DNA of 64,000 nucleotides from Enoplolaimus lenunculus (GCA_030248215.1 JASANG010001103.1:62001-126000); one strand, 5' to 3'; shown: positions 45,815 to 56,804, numbered from the stretch's first letter. The notes: generated by a model from the sequence alone, not told the origin. Numbers and translations are program-made.

Positions 45815-46232
45815 GACTGTGTTGCGCATACCACCTGTAGGTGATTAAGTCCTGCCACTTTTGGAAGCAGCGCATGATGAGGTTCGGAATTCAGCACACT
45901 GTTTGCGTTTTATTTGCTCTACTTCTGTACCAATTTTGAGGTCTGCAATTGCAGTCGTTCGTCAGTTTGAAAACTTATCGCTAACTGATGATAGGTGCTA
46001 TGCACTGCAAAAAAACTGTGAGTCAAATTGACTCTATCGGAAACAGGCTTTTTCTGACTACGCAAACTGAGTCAAATTAGACTCCACCAGAGTCAAATTC
46101 GATTCACTATGTCGCACGTTTGAATCCCTGGCGGTGTCGAATTTGACTCAGTTTGTGTAGTCCTGAAAAGCCTATTTCCGAGAGAGTCAATTTGACTCAC
46201 CATTTTTTACAGTGTAAGAATATCGGCCCAGA
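45815..46232. mobile_element. family D MITE, copy 5, split by a family E element
   Basis: TGCGCATACCACCTGTAGGT opens the D body. It runs to AACTGATGATAGGTGCTATG and resumes after the E insertion as TAAGAATATCGGCCC. Confidence 0.75.
46013..46214. mobile_element. family E MITE, copy 2, nested in family D
   Basis: CACTGCAAAAAAACTGTGAG to CACCATTTTTTACAGTG, ending 46 bp before the first recognised peroxidase exon. Confidence 0.85.
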
Positions 46233-46260
46233 TGCCAATAGTTTGTCTTTGATGTTTCAG

Positions 46261-49200
46261 CAAGGTTAGAAGCATGCGAACAGCGCAGATCCCTGTCGCC
46301 GTTGGATTGTGAACGGAAACCCTACGTTGATGCCTACAGAACATATGACGGCTCATGTAACAATCGTCAATTTCCGCTTTGGGGGGCGTCCGATGTTCCT
46401 ATGTTTCGGTTGTTGTCCCCGCTGTACGAGGACGGACGCGAAGCACCAATCGGTGAGATTTGGTCAATATTTTCTGTTTGTCAAACAAATAGCAGTTTAG
46501 CCTAAGCCAAATAATAATAAAATAGAGCCAATGATGGATGCACTCAGTGTGGGTTCGTCAAAAGTGCGTATGGTAACTTGAGACCTACAGTTCGCTACAA
46601 GCAGAGACGTCTGTCGTTGGCCATTGGGTTTCTGAAATCTTACTTGAGTATTTACTTAAATTATACTTAAGTGCTTTTTGAAGAAAAATGAAAAATGTTA
46701 AATTTGACCTAATGTCAGGATTTGGAAGCCATAGCTTTGCTTTATATTAATGAGGTATTATAAAGCTACAATAACAACTAAACCAATGTTATTATGTCTG
46801 AAACAAATCAGATGTGGTCTGCGACTTAAGTATTTACTCAACTTAAGCAAACGCTCAAAAATGGTTAATTGGTTAAGGAATTGCTTAGCACATACTTAGC
46901 CATGAAGGAATGCTTGAGTAAGATTTTAGAAACCCAGTCAATATGAACCGAGTGCAATTAGAGCAATACAAAGTGTTATCTTAAATAATATTTCTAGGAT
47001 TCTTTCGGACCACACCGTACCACGGATTTCGTATCCCAAACGCTCACGACGTGTCACGAGTTGTAATGTTGGCAAACTTTACCATCATCAGCCAGTACAA
47101 TACGGCCATTCTGACGCATTGGGGTCAATTTTTAGCGCACGATTTTACCCTGGCGTCCGACGGACCCCGCAACTGTACTCGACACACCGGAGCCAAAGAT
47201 CCTGAAAACTGCTACAACATCCCGTTGCATCCGCAGGAAGTTGGTCGCCGGCATACGCACGAATTTCCGTTGATGCGAAACCTGGGCTGTATTGGTCAAG
47301 GAGGCAAACGAGAACAAATCAACGAAGTGACCTCGTTTGTGGACGGATCGCAAGTTTACGGTTCAAACGAGGATGGCATATTGAGGGTACGCGACTTCAC
47401 GACAGACGACGGACTTCTGCGACCGAACGAATTCTATCGAAGTCCCACCGGACTGGAATATTTACCGTTCGACGAACCGGAAGTGTTTTCAAATTGCCAT
47501 CGAGATCGTCGAGTCACCGGAGTTAAGTGTTTTCTGGCAGGGGACCGCCGGAGCACTGAACAACTGATGCTGACTGCGTTGCATACGTTGCTGTTCCGGG
47601 AACACAATCGCATCGCTCGCGTATTCCGCCATCTCAATCCGCACTGGGACGGCGATCATATATTTTTGGAGACACGAAAAATTGTCGGTGCAATCATTCA
47701 ACACATTTCCTACAATAAATGGCTGCCGAAAATTGTCGGATTCAAAGGGATCAGTCTACTCGAACCGTACGACGGATACAAACCGTACGAAAATCCAACG
47801 TCGTCAAATGCGTTTTCAGTTGCAATTATGCGATTTGGACACGCGCTGATTGTGCCTGAAATTGACCGCCGTGAGCCAGACTACAGACCCTACCATAACG
47901 GTCACGTTTTGCTGCGGGACGCATTTTTCGCCCCTGAAATTGTACTTTTCGACGGTGGATTAGATCCGATCATTCGCGGCGCTATATTTGTGGGTGCTAA
48001 ACAAATTTTAGGTCTGAGTATGTTGAACGAAGAGTTGATTGAGCAGTTGTTTCCGCATCAATTTTTGTTTACTCAAAATTTAGCTGCGCGCAATATTCAG
48101 CGGTCACGGGAGCATGGAGTGCCAGGATACAATGATTTTAGGAAATTTTGCGGCTTACCAGCGATCCATAGTTGGTCTGAGTATGAGCACGAAGTACGGG
48201 ATCCTGCCGTTATGCCTGATATGCGAGAACTGTTCAAACGGCCGGGTAAGGTTCGATGTTCTCTGTGTCGTTCACACTAATTGCTTAAGTATACCACATC
48301 GACGTAACAGTAGTATAAGCATATTCATAAGCCTAAACCTAAGTTAAAGCAAAAAATTAGTCTAAAGTTTAAGCGTACAGTCGGGCAGAAAAACAATCCG
48401 CCCCTGATCTTTGCATGGATAAAGTTTACCATACTTTCTGAAACGCCAGTTTATAGTTTGCTATCGCCGTTAAAAATACAAAAGTGGGTGGTGCCCCATT
48501 TACGAATATCTTCACCCCCTACTGGCCGGAAACTATGCCGGTTGTATTAAAAACAATTGAGCTGTCACAAAATTATGCCATTTTCACAATAACATGCGTA
48601 CACCAGGTGATTTTTGAGGGGGTAGTGTCATGAGCACTGAAGCTTAAAAGTCACCTGGTGTACGCATGTTATTGTGGAAGTTGCATTACCCCCTGTATAA
48701 ATTTACCTGCTCGCAAAATAGCAACACTTGCTGGTTGCTAGCTAGGATGTAAAAATTAGCTAACGAGGATTGAACGATAGGATTCTGTTCACTACGCTCG
48801 AAATTTAAGCTTAACCCGTAACGTTTAGGCTTAGGCAAAGGTTTAGGCATAAATAAAACTTCGTTTTCTACGTTGAAGTTCAAGTCTACGCCTTAAAATG
48901 TGATGGAGACTGTACAGAGGGTCGAACTACGATTTAGGCTGACGCTATTTTTCGTCCGAGTTTTGTGTTTTGCTAATTTTAGAAAATATCGATTTATGGG
49001 TCGGCGGATTGCATGAACGGCCACTCGAAGGCTCACTGCTCGGGCCGACGTTGGTCTGCCTTTTAATTGATAATTTTAAACGAATCCGTGACGGTGACAG
49101 GTAGCAAGCGAGTGGCCAGGGAGCAGGGATTAGGTTGCCAACGGCACATTTGGGATTGTGTTGTAAAACAGTTTTTAGATACTTTTTCAGTTTGCAACAC

Positions 49201-52164
49201 AAGAAACGTTTTTTTGAAGTTTGGCCAATGTAAAGAACATGGGAGGAACAGTATTATAAGAAAATTCCTATGCCTAAGCTTAAGCCTAAGCTTTAGCATG
49301 AGAATGAGCATAACCCTAAGCTTTAGCCTAAGCTTAACAACTTCTCACATTGAGTTGCCTATAGGCAATTCAGCGCAGTGTATATACGTTAAATAATATA
49401 CATCGCACCGTGTTTAACAATTTCAACAGAAAAACATTCCGCCCCTGATCTTTACATGGTCCCAAAGTTTCTATAGAACCAAATGACCTCAATCCAAAAT
49501 CTTGGCAACTCGTATGACATTTAGCCAATATGTGAAGTAGTCAGCAATCGACGATAATAACAGTGGCTGATCCTGTAATTTTTGACTTCGGATGTAACGT
49601 AATTAATGGTGTTGATGAATAAACTCACTTGCGAAGCGAACAAGAAGCCAACCACAATTTTAGTATTATTCAATCGTAATACAACGCGGGGATCTTGTTC
49701 CCTGTTGGAGACAGGTTGCAAGATCCGGGTGCCCTCCCTTGCATCCACCCTCTGAGAGGCATAACTTTGTGGACCATTGTTGCTTCAAGGGGTGTAACAG
49801 TGGATTAAGCGTATTCCTGAAGCCTAAGCCTAAGCCTAAGCGTTGAAAAATGCGTTCCTAAGCATACACCGAAGCAAAAATTGTAGTCTAGAATATAAAC
49901 CCACTCTTTTATAGACCCACCAGAAACCTGGACACCCCTTAATAGAGTAACACGGGTCGCTTTATGCATACAGAAGTAAATTTTTAACCAAAATGGGTGT
50001 AACAATCGACTGATAGCGTCACCAATACTTTTTGACCATATTTATTTACCAAATCAGGTAAATAACAACTTTCACATAGGCATCGAAGGTAAAAACAGAA
50101 GCAAACATCGGTTTGTTTCATATGATTTTGCTTAGAAATAATTAGATTATATACGCAATGAGAACCACATATATGCAAAAACTTTCAAAATCCGAACATT
50201 TTTCGGCAATCTTGGCCCATGTTAATAAACAGCGAGACAGGGAGACCAGTGAACTGACACCCTGAGATGCTTAGGCTTAGGCTTAGGTTTAGGCTTTTTC
50301 GAACAGACCGCCATATTAACAAAGGTTACCTTACGTAACAGATTCTGGCACGAACGCAGCAACCAATTCAGCTATGAACAGCTGCAGTCGATTCGTAATT
50401 ATTCGTTGGCGAAAATTATTTGTCACAATTCTGACGGCATCAACCGGATTCAACCGGACGTTTTTGAACAACATCGCATTCAAGTCCCGTGTTCAACTCT
50501 GCCTGATTTAAATTTAAATTTATGGCACGACAGTCATGGACCGCCTATCGGTGGGGGTGGTCCTTTGGGTGGTCATCCTTTGCATGGCGGCGGTGGGGTC
50601 TCGAATATACTCGATGGATTTTCGCGAAGACGACGCAAAGGTACTACGTTGCCAGGCAGGGGTGTGCAACTGGCGGTGAAATATGTCGGGTATCCAGCAG
50701 GGGCGGATCCATAAAATTCTAAAAGGGAGGGGCGAGACATAACACTAAAAAAACACTCGCGAGCGATACGAGCAAGGAAGCCAAACGCCATTTTAGTGTT
50801 GAACCTTAATACTAAATCTTAGATTTGATCGTTGTCCTGGGGGGGCATCGAACGGGGTGTCCCCACCTTGGATTCACCTGTGTAATTCAGTTGCATACTC
50901 TTGTTAGAGTGACTATGTACTCTTGCTAAAATCAAACTGGGACTCGAATTAAAAACGCATCCGTGTCAACTTTGAGCAATGGAAGGGTAAAAAATACCAA
51001 AGACGGAGGCAGAGTTACGGTTGTGCCCAGCTGACAGCGGTGCATCTTTAGTTCGAGTACCAGCTTGATTTAAGCAAAAGCCACTCTAACATGAGTACGC
51101 AATTAAGCAGGTATTCTGTCAGTACAAAAGAATGTGCCCAGCACGCGTTGCGTTTTGTGTGTGCTCCAACAGGTTCTGTGGTGGGGGGGTAAAGTCAATT
51201 GATTACAAATATTTCATATTCTAAATGGAAAACATACACACACGATTCAGGAATCGGCCCCTTGATGCATATGGAACGTAGATATTGTGGGCTTAATGTC
51301 ATATCAACTCCACTCCCGTTATCCCATGAAACCAGCGCAAGTAGGATACACGTAATTTAAGTCGCATTTGCCATTACTACGCGTATATGAGTAAAAAATC
51401 TCCACAAGTCGTAAGAGTTCCCTCGAGTTTTAGACCCGTATGTATATATTCTCAAATGTGAGTAGCAGCAATCACCAATTGGTGATCGGTCTTGTAACTT
51501 TCGAACCAGTAAATGCTGAAGCTTAAAATTCATCACGTTTTTTGCATTCAATTTGCTGTACTTCTGTACCAATTTTGAGCTCAACAACTGCAATAGATAT
51601 TGAGTTTGAAAACCTATTACTGGCTGATGATAGTTGCTATACACATTTGAGAATATGGGTCCTAGAGTGCAGCTCGTATAAGCGATTGCATGGGCGTAGG
51701 CTAAATTTAGGAAAACAATGAGATATGTACTTGTTTTAGACTGCAAATCACCCGAATGTGCATGCCGCTACATAACTGGCGATTGGACGTCATGCGATCC
51801 AGCGTCCGGGTTACAGACTCGTACAGATCGACTTAAATCGCCGCACAAAGCGTCGTACTCGACAGCGGCGACTGCACGCAACAACACTCCAACCTCGGCA
51901 ACAAACCAGGCGTCGACGGGCGATTCCAATTTTGAAACCAACGAATTTTCATGCCCTCCGTTTCGAACTAAAACTCGAAACTGTGAAGTCATCGCTGACA
52001 GCCTGCCGGAACCGGATACAAGTTCTACAGAAGAACATCTGGTGTCGGAAGGGTTTCCTGTGCTTAATACAAATGACCCAAGTTTAAGAAACAGGTTTGA
52101 CGAGAATACCAAAAGCAAATTTGACGCCGACGGAATTGCTGTGGAAGTTGAAGATGACGTGTGA
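46261..52164 (+). CDS. animal haem peroxidase with C-terminal pleiotrophin/midkine-like domain (5' incomplete)
   Basis: Exons 46261-46452, 46998-48245, 48983-49100, 50342-50640 and 51740-52164 give 759 visible residues; all phases agree (1/1/2/1). The N-terminal exons, including any signal peptide, are not identified. Motifs (visible-residue numbers): DGSCNN; distal His 111 and haem-linked Asp 112 in WGQFLAHDF; REQINEVTSFVDGSQVYGS, the calcium loop; distal Arg 248 and Glu 251 in AGDRRSTEQ; REHNRIA; proximal His 345 in RFGHALI; then NIDLWVGGL and FKRIRDGDRFW across introns. All catalytic residues are present, so it should use H2O2 to oxidise substrates, probably secreted as in the peroxidasin/peroxinectin class (inference). 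After FSRRRRK the last exon adds CACRYITGDWTSCD, GLQTRTDRLK and SCPPFRTKTRNC, like pleiotrophin/midkine heparin-binding modules, with a Ser/Thr/Asn insert. An alternative donor at 50661 is also in phase. The tail could instead be a separate gene. Confidence 0.93.
46626..46936. mobile_element. family P element in peroxidase intron
   Basis: GGGTTTCTGAAATCTTACTT to GAGTAAGATTTTAGAAACCC are inverted ends. A related copy lies at 63.5-63.9 kb. Confidence 0.8.
48301..48418 (-). mobile_element. family A element 17 (left end lost) in peroxidase intron
   Basis: AACAGTAGTATAAGCATATT, CCTAAACCTAAG, TTAGTCTAAAGTTTAAGC and CCCCTGATCTTTGCATGG. Confidence 0.75.
48580..48689. mobile_element. family C short hairpin element in peroxidase intron
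   Basis: CACAATAACATGCGTACACC..AGGTGA and its exact inverse TCACCTGGTGTACGCATGTT..ATTGTGG are separated by ~45 bp. This is a 110-bp near-complete hairpin. Confidence 0.88.
49223..49462 (-). mobile_element. family A element 18 in peroxidase intron
   Basis: GGCCAATGTAAAGAACATGG to CCCCTGATCTTTACATGGTC. TGAAGTTT and CAAAGTTT flank it (6/8). Confidence 0.85.
49786..49951 (-). mobile_element. family A2 element, copy 19 (ends decayed)
   Basis: TTCAAGGGGTGTAACAGTGG, CCTAAG hexamers, then CCTGGACACCCCTTAATAGA, matching the A2 right end at 55.6 kb. Confidence 0.75.
50214..50310 (+). mobile_element. family A fragment, ending 32 bp before a peroxidase exon
   Basis: TTGGCCCATGTTAATAAACA and GCTTAGGCTTAGGCTTAGGT remain; the rest is lost. 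Confidence 0.5.
50755..50812 (-). repeat. J-core repeat (representative of ~16 copies)
   Basis: CTCGCGAGCGATACGAGCAA then GAAGCCAAACGCCATTTTAG. Other copies lie near 1360, 7860, 19505, 20205, 22030, 22530, 23490, 23910, 31105, 37695, 49630, 58490, 59620 and 61800, in both orientations. The most constant word is GAAGCGAACGAGAAGCCAAA. Confidence 0.7.
51433..51662. mobile_element. family D MITE, copy 6, in peroxidase intron
   Basis: GACCCGTATGTATATATTCT and CAAATGTGAGTAGCAG on the left; CACATTTGAGAATATGGGTC on the right. Confidence 0.8.
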
Positions 52165-52167
52165 ACC

Positions 52168-52240
52168 GGTATGTTCCGGAACCGGGGGGTGGAGGGTAAA
52201 ACCAGAATTCCGGAACCGGGGGGTGGAGGGCAAAACCAGA
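52168..52240. repeat. ~34-bp tandem duplication after the peroxidase stop codon
   Basis: CCGGAACCGGGGGGTGGAGG then GTAAAACCAGAATT occurs twice, starting ~4 bp after the stop. Confidence 0.8.
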
Positions 52241-52493
52241 ATTTTAGGTTCGATAAAAGGCGACGTATGTTACTTTAAGTATATATATGGTTTTGTTTTT
52301 AAATCCATATACACAATTTGGTGGCGGGCTTGACCGACTTGCCACCCCCCGACATGTTCCTACGCTACTCCGTTGAAATTTTTTGGCTTTTCAAAAAAGT
52401 GCATTGCTTCGATTGATAATTCGGTTAAATCCCCAAAATTCAGTTATCGTCTTTAACAGTTTGATAACTGTCTACGATAGTAGGTAACGGATT

Positions 52494-52743
52494 AGGGTGG
52501 CGTTATACTTATTGTACGGCACCGTGCGTAACCCTACGATATCGTGACTATCTCACGTAAGATGCCGCTCGTGACGTACGGTGACGTACGGTGACGTAAG
52601 GTGACGTAAGGTGACTTACGGTGACATACGGTGACATACGGTGACGTAAGGTAACGTGCGGTGACGTAAGGTGACTTATGGTGACATACGGTGACGTACG
52701 ATGACGGACGGCGCCGGACGTCTCAAACGCATAGCGCCACCCT
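52494..52743. mobile_element. family B element, copy 7
   Basis: AGGGTGGCGTTATACTTATT on the left and GCATAGCGCCACCCT on the right. Confidence 0.88.
52571..52710. repeat. 10-bp minisatellite GTGACGTACG/GTGACGTAAG, 14 units
   Basis: Exact 10-bp register with substitutions only (GTGACATACG, GTGACTTACG). It shares TGACGTA with the 36-kb array but has its own unit. Confidence 0.95.
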
Positions 52744-52794
52744 TACGGCTAAGTGAGCGATCGGAATGCAAACACGTAATCGGTACACGTGACA

Positions 52795-52980
52795 CACCCT
52801 GTATTTTTGTTGTCAATAGATGTCTCACTGCAATTGCAGATCTCAAAATTTGCACATAAGTAGAGTCAAACGTATACAATAAATGTGCTGAATTTCAAAC
52901 CTCATCATTTTCTGGTTCGAAGGTTACACGACCTATCACCAACTGGTAATAAGTGTTACACGCATTTGAGAATACAGGCC
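52795..52980. mobile_element. family D MITE, copy 7
   Basis: Reverse-orientation D body (ACCTATCACCAACTGGTAAT, CACGCATTTGAGAATACAGG). Confidence 0.65.
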
Positions 52981-53003
52981 GTAATTATAAAACTTTGCAT
53001 GAT

Positions 53004-53075
53004 TGTATAGCTCAGTGGTTAGAGAAGCGGACCGGTAACCCGTTCGTCGTAGGTTCGAACCTCCATTCGTCCGTG
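53004..53075 (+). repeat. tRNA-like sequence (tRNA-Thr(GGT)-like)
   Basis: TATAGCTCAGTGGTTAGAGA is a strong A box/D arm, CCGGTAA a possible GGT anticodon loop, and GTAGGTTCGAACCTCC a strong B box. The T stem and acceptor stem do not pair well, so a tRNA pseudogene or SINE head is preferred over a working tRNA. Confidence 0.45.
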
Positions 53076-53463
53076 GCAACATTCGGATGGAGGGATCTAT
53101 CTGGTATGCATTGCTTAGAATTACCTCTCTGGCATTAAATGCGAAGGTAACGGTGCGATATACATTTTGAATTATTTCACTCGGATCCGTAACCGGATAC
53201 GAGCCGACGATCCTGTTTCGTCCCTATATTATTGGATCAAAAATAGCCTTTTCTGTGTGAAACGGTTTGAAATTCTACGAAACCACTCGTTTAAATAATT
53301 TCAACGTTGAGTTGTCTACGGGTCGGGTTTGATTGCTGCTAATATTTTAATTTCAGACCATCCTCACTGCCTGTCTAAATTACGTGTCTTTAGTTGGCGT
53401 CTGATGATCACAAATTACCATTGTGTAACCTTTATTCTGGTCAAAATTGGTAAAAGCTGTTGT

Positions 53464-53627
53464 GGCCAATGTGAGAAAAGGGGCGGAGCAGTATTTTAAG
53501 CATATTCCTTAACCTAAGCTTAAGCCTAAGCCTAAGCCTAAGCCAAGAAAAGAAATTAGTCTAAAGCTTAAGTTTACTGTATTGCAGTCCACAGAAAAAC
53601 ACTCCGCCCCTGATCTTTACATGGGCC
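53464..53627 (-). mobile_element. family A element 21
   Basis: GGCCAATGTGAGAAAAGGGG to CCCCTGATCTTTACATGGGC. No target duplication visible. Confidence 0.88.
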
Positions 53628-53720
53628 GGAATATGTTACAAGCTGTGGCGGACCTTGGTGTCTTTCCGCAGGATTTACAGTTTTTTCTTAAACTAAAATA
53701 GAACCACGCAACAAGACACA

Positions 53721-53970
53721 CTGTAAATTCCAATAAGTTGATTAATCAATTCAGCTAGCGAGTTTGTTATTTCTGAATTACCATAAGTAAACATTAACTC
53801 ATTGTGAGTTGAGTTGATTCTCATTATGAGTTGAATTGACTCGGGCGAGTTGGCTAATTAACTCAGAATGAACTGAATCAACTCACAATTCTGAGCTCTG
53901 ATAGTCCTAACTCAGACTGAGTGATTCAACTAAATCTGAGTTAAAATCAACTCGCTGAAATTTAGAGTGC
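53721..53970. mobile_element. family F MITE, copy 5
   Basis: CACTGTAAATTCCAATAAGT to AACTCGCTGAAATTTAGAGT; the most complete F copy with the one at 29.4 kb. Confidence 0.85.
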
Positions 53971-54089
53971 ATATTTTGCTTAATTTCTATAGTGTTTTTC
54001 GATTAAGAGTTCAAAAATAACCGTAAATTATAATTTGATTGATTTTGAGTACAGAAAGAAACTTTTACTATTAAATTACTGTGTATGTA

Positions 54090-54218
54090 CACTGCGAAAA
54101 ATGGTGAGTCAAATTAATTCTTTTTGAAATAGGTTTTTGCGGACTACACAAACTGAGTCAAAATTCGACTCCGCCATAGCCAAATTCGACTCACTTTGAC
54201 TCACTAGTTTTTCCACTG
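54090..54218. mobile_element. family E MITE, copy 3 (short)
   Basis: CACTGCGAAAAATGGTGAGT to CTAGTTTTTCCACTG, flanked by GTA and TAC, consistent with a TA target. Confidence 0.75.
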
Positions 54219-54258
54219 TACTTAGGTAACTATTTATTTAATTGCTGATATTTGCTGA

Positions 54259-54420
54259 TCCGTAGCCAGTTCAACGTGCCAGAGTGAGGCAAAAATTTCT
54301 CAGGAAAGGCGTACACTGATTTCAGGTTACTTACAAGCAAGATTAAAAGGCTTATGGCTAAAAAAATTTCTATATGACTGAGCTTTTCTGCCCACCTCTG
54401 GTGACCCTTTAAAAACTTCA
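54259..54420 (+). repeat. family I repeat (decayed)
   Basis: TCCGTAGCCAGTTCAACGTG, ACTTACAAGCAAGATTAAAA; right end lost. Confidence 0.5.
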
Positions 54421-54692
54421 ACTGAAATTATATGTTAACTAAACTTGAATGTGAGTTCAACTGAAACATATATATCTTGACAAGTTTCAGTTAAACTAAC
54501 GTATTTTTGAGTTTAGACCGAGTTTAAAGCTAAACTTATAATACGTTTAAGGTATATGTGCTGCTCATAAACTACTGCTAAATTAGCTAAATCTTTAAAT
54601 CGAGTTAGTTTAAGCTTTTAGAGAGTACAAACACTGAAAATTAAACAGAGCGTTATTTTAAACCAAACTAAGCCCTTTTTAGTTCAGCGTTG

Positions 54693-54953
54693 CGGCCAAT
54701 GTAACCAATAGGGGCGGAACAGTATTACAACCTTGTTCCTAAGCCTAAGCATAACCTAAGCCTAAGCCTAAGCGTAAAAATGAGTTTATTTCTAAGCCTA
54801 AGTCTAAGCCTAAGCCTAAGTGTAAGAATGAGTTTATTCCTAAGCCTAAGCCTAAGCCTAAGCGTAAGCAACGCAAAAAAATAGTCTAAAGCTTAAGCTT
54901 ACACTATTGCAGTCCCACAGAAAAACGTTCCGCCCCTGATCTTTAGATGGGCC
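54693..54953 (-). mobile_element. family A element 22 with 8-bp target duplication
   Basis: GGCCAATGTAACCAATAGGG to CCCCTGATCTTTAGATGGGC. Three CCTAAG blocks are separated by GAATGAGTTTATTCC-type spacers. AGCGTTGC and AGCGTCGC flank it (7/8). Confidence 0.93.
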
Positions 54954-55164
54954 AGCGTCGCTAAGACGATTCATTTCTACGATTGAGAAATTATTCCAAT
55001 GTGTTTCGCTATATAAAATGTAGAACAAATTAAGATATACTTTAAATCCATTGTACCTGGGAGTATTATATGGGATATAGATCCATCGTTAGAGACCATG
55101 CGCTCGCGATAATGTACCATATATTTAAGCACTTCCCTATGAAACGCGTGCTGACCTCGGGCTT

Positions 55165-55325
55165 ATAGCCAGAGGGGGAGCAAGGGAGCTCAGCCCCTCT
55201 GGAAGAATTTTGGCGTCCGCGAGAAAATTTTCAACCTTGCTTGTAAAGTCATCGAAATTCCTTGTATGGCCATCCTGAAAAATGTTTTAGGCCCACCAGC
55301 AAGGTCAGCTGGCTACTGGCCTGAT
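55165..55325 (-). repeat. family I repeat
   Basis: TTATAGCCAGAGGGGGAGCA to AAGGTCAGCTGGCTACTGGC, with TTTTCAACCTTGCTTGTAAA. Confidence 0.6.
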
Positions 55326-55514
55326 CGAACTGTTAATTGTACATCAAAGTCATTATATATTTTTTTAATTTTGTAATATTTATGTCTCATATTCGCGTGC
55401 AATAAAAGTTTATGAATTTTGTATTTTCTAAAACTAATTTGAATATTAATAGATTCTCCAGTCAACTCCGGCTGTGAACCTATTTATAAAGGTGTAAATT
55501 CATAATGGTAGTAC

Positions 55515-55663
55515 GGCCAATGTTACTTTAAGGGGCGTAACAATACATTGAGTGTATTCCTAAGCCTAAGCCTAAGCCTAAGCAAAAAATGAAATCTATA
55601 ATCTAAACCTACTCTTTTATAGACTCACCAGAAACCTGGGCGCCCCTTAAAGTAACATTGGTC
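55515..55663 (-). mobile_element. family A2 element, copy 23
   Basis: GGCCAATGTTACTTTAAGGG to CCCCTTAAAGTAACATTGGT around four CCTAAG hexamers. It is the clearest A2 copy. Confidence 0.9.
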
Positions 55664-55679
55664 TATTTGTACGGTTCTA

Positions 55680-56020
55680 CCAATGTTACTTTCAGGCCAT
55701 AACGGTACATTGGTAAAAATAATGAGCCAAATAAATTGACTCTCTCCAAAATAGACTGTACGGGACTACAAAAACTGAGTCAAATTCGACTCCGCCAGAG
55801 TCAAACCTGTGACTCAGTGAGTCGAATTTGAGTCTTAGCTGAGTTTGACTTAGTTTGTGTAGTCCCGTAGAGCCTATTTCGGAGAGAGTCAATTTGACTC
55901 ACTATTTTTTGCAGTGTACATATATTCGTAAGCCTGAGTCTAAGTGTTTAAAAAAGTGTAAACCTAAGCAAAAAACAGTCTAAAATCTAAGCCTACTCTT
56001 TTGCAGTTCCATCAGAAATC
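55680..56020 (-). mobile_element. second A2 copy split by a family E element
   Basis: CCAATGTTACTTTCAGGCCA opens an A2 copy. The E element interrupts it, and ATTCGTAAGCCTGAGTCTAA to CCTACTCTTTTGCAGTTCCA resumes A2 sequence. Confidence 0.7.
55710..55917. mobile_element. family E MITE, copy 4, nested in A2
   Basis: AATGAGCCAAATAAATTGAC at a decayed left end and CACTATTTTTTGCAGTGTAC at the right. Confidence 0.75.
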
Positions 56021-56466
56021 GATTAACGTATTTTACAAACAGGGGGAACCCCGAAGAAGGCCCATAACGTCATGGCCCCCTTTATTTTTAAAATGTCTTG
56101 ACGCTATTTTGACATAATTTAGCATAGATCATCAGATTATTAGGTACAGGACGCAATATTTACGCTAAAACGTTGCTTCTGCTTGCAATTTATTGCTAAA
56201 CTGCCGTCTAAAAGCGGTGTTTATAAACTAAACAAGCTTTATCGTAGTAGATTTCCTACTTTTGGTGATATCTGTGATGGATTTAAGTAAACAAAATGTA
56301 CCAATCAGCCACTCTGCCAGTGGTTAAAACAACTTTAAATGTTTGCTAATTTATTAAAGTTTAGAACCGGGATGGTTAATATAGAAGCCGGTATAATAGT
56401 CAGTAGTCCAGGATGTTTAGATTAACTGTATTATCAGCATTTGAATTGTCTCATAATGTTTTAGAC

Positions 56467-56804
56467 CAAATGTATAGAACAGCGCCGTAATGAATGAGCT
56501 TATACCTAACGTCGGATAATGTAAAGATGAAGGATGGAACATTTTTTGTGAAAATTCAATAGAATGCGCTTAAACTCTAGACTTTAAGTTTAGGCTTAGC
56601 CTAAGGTTTAAGCGCATTCTTACGCTAAGGCTTAAGATTAATGAATTTGTTTATGCTGCTGTTACGGTACTGTTCTATACATTGGCCCATTACGATAAGC
56701 ATAAGCTTAAGCCTAAACCGTTGCAAAAAAGTTAGTACAAAGGTTAAGCTTACTGTATTGCAGTTTCACAGAAAAACGTTCCGCCCCTGATCTTTACATG
56801 GGCC
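56467..56804. mobile_element. compound family A block (nested copies)
   Basis: AATGTATAGAACAGCGCCGT, AATGTAAAGATGAAGGATGG, GGTACTGTTCTATACATTGG and CCCCTGATCTTTACATGGGC occur in turn. This is four end sequences and so at least two copies, one inserted into the other. Confidence 0.75.

Noticed and set aside
45293-45875. Three overlapping minus-strand frames with AVWRRPSPSVSRMAPS repeats
   Set aside because: 31-bp array read in three frames; no splice sites or family match.
53004-53075. A functional tRNA-Thr gene
   Set aside because: A and B boxes are good, but T-stem and acceptor-stem pairing fail; kept only as tRNA-like.
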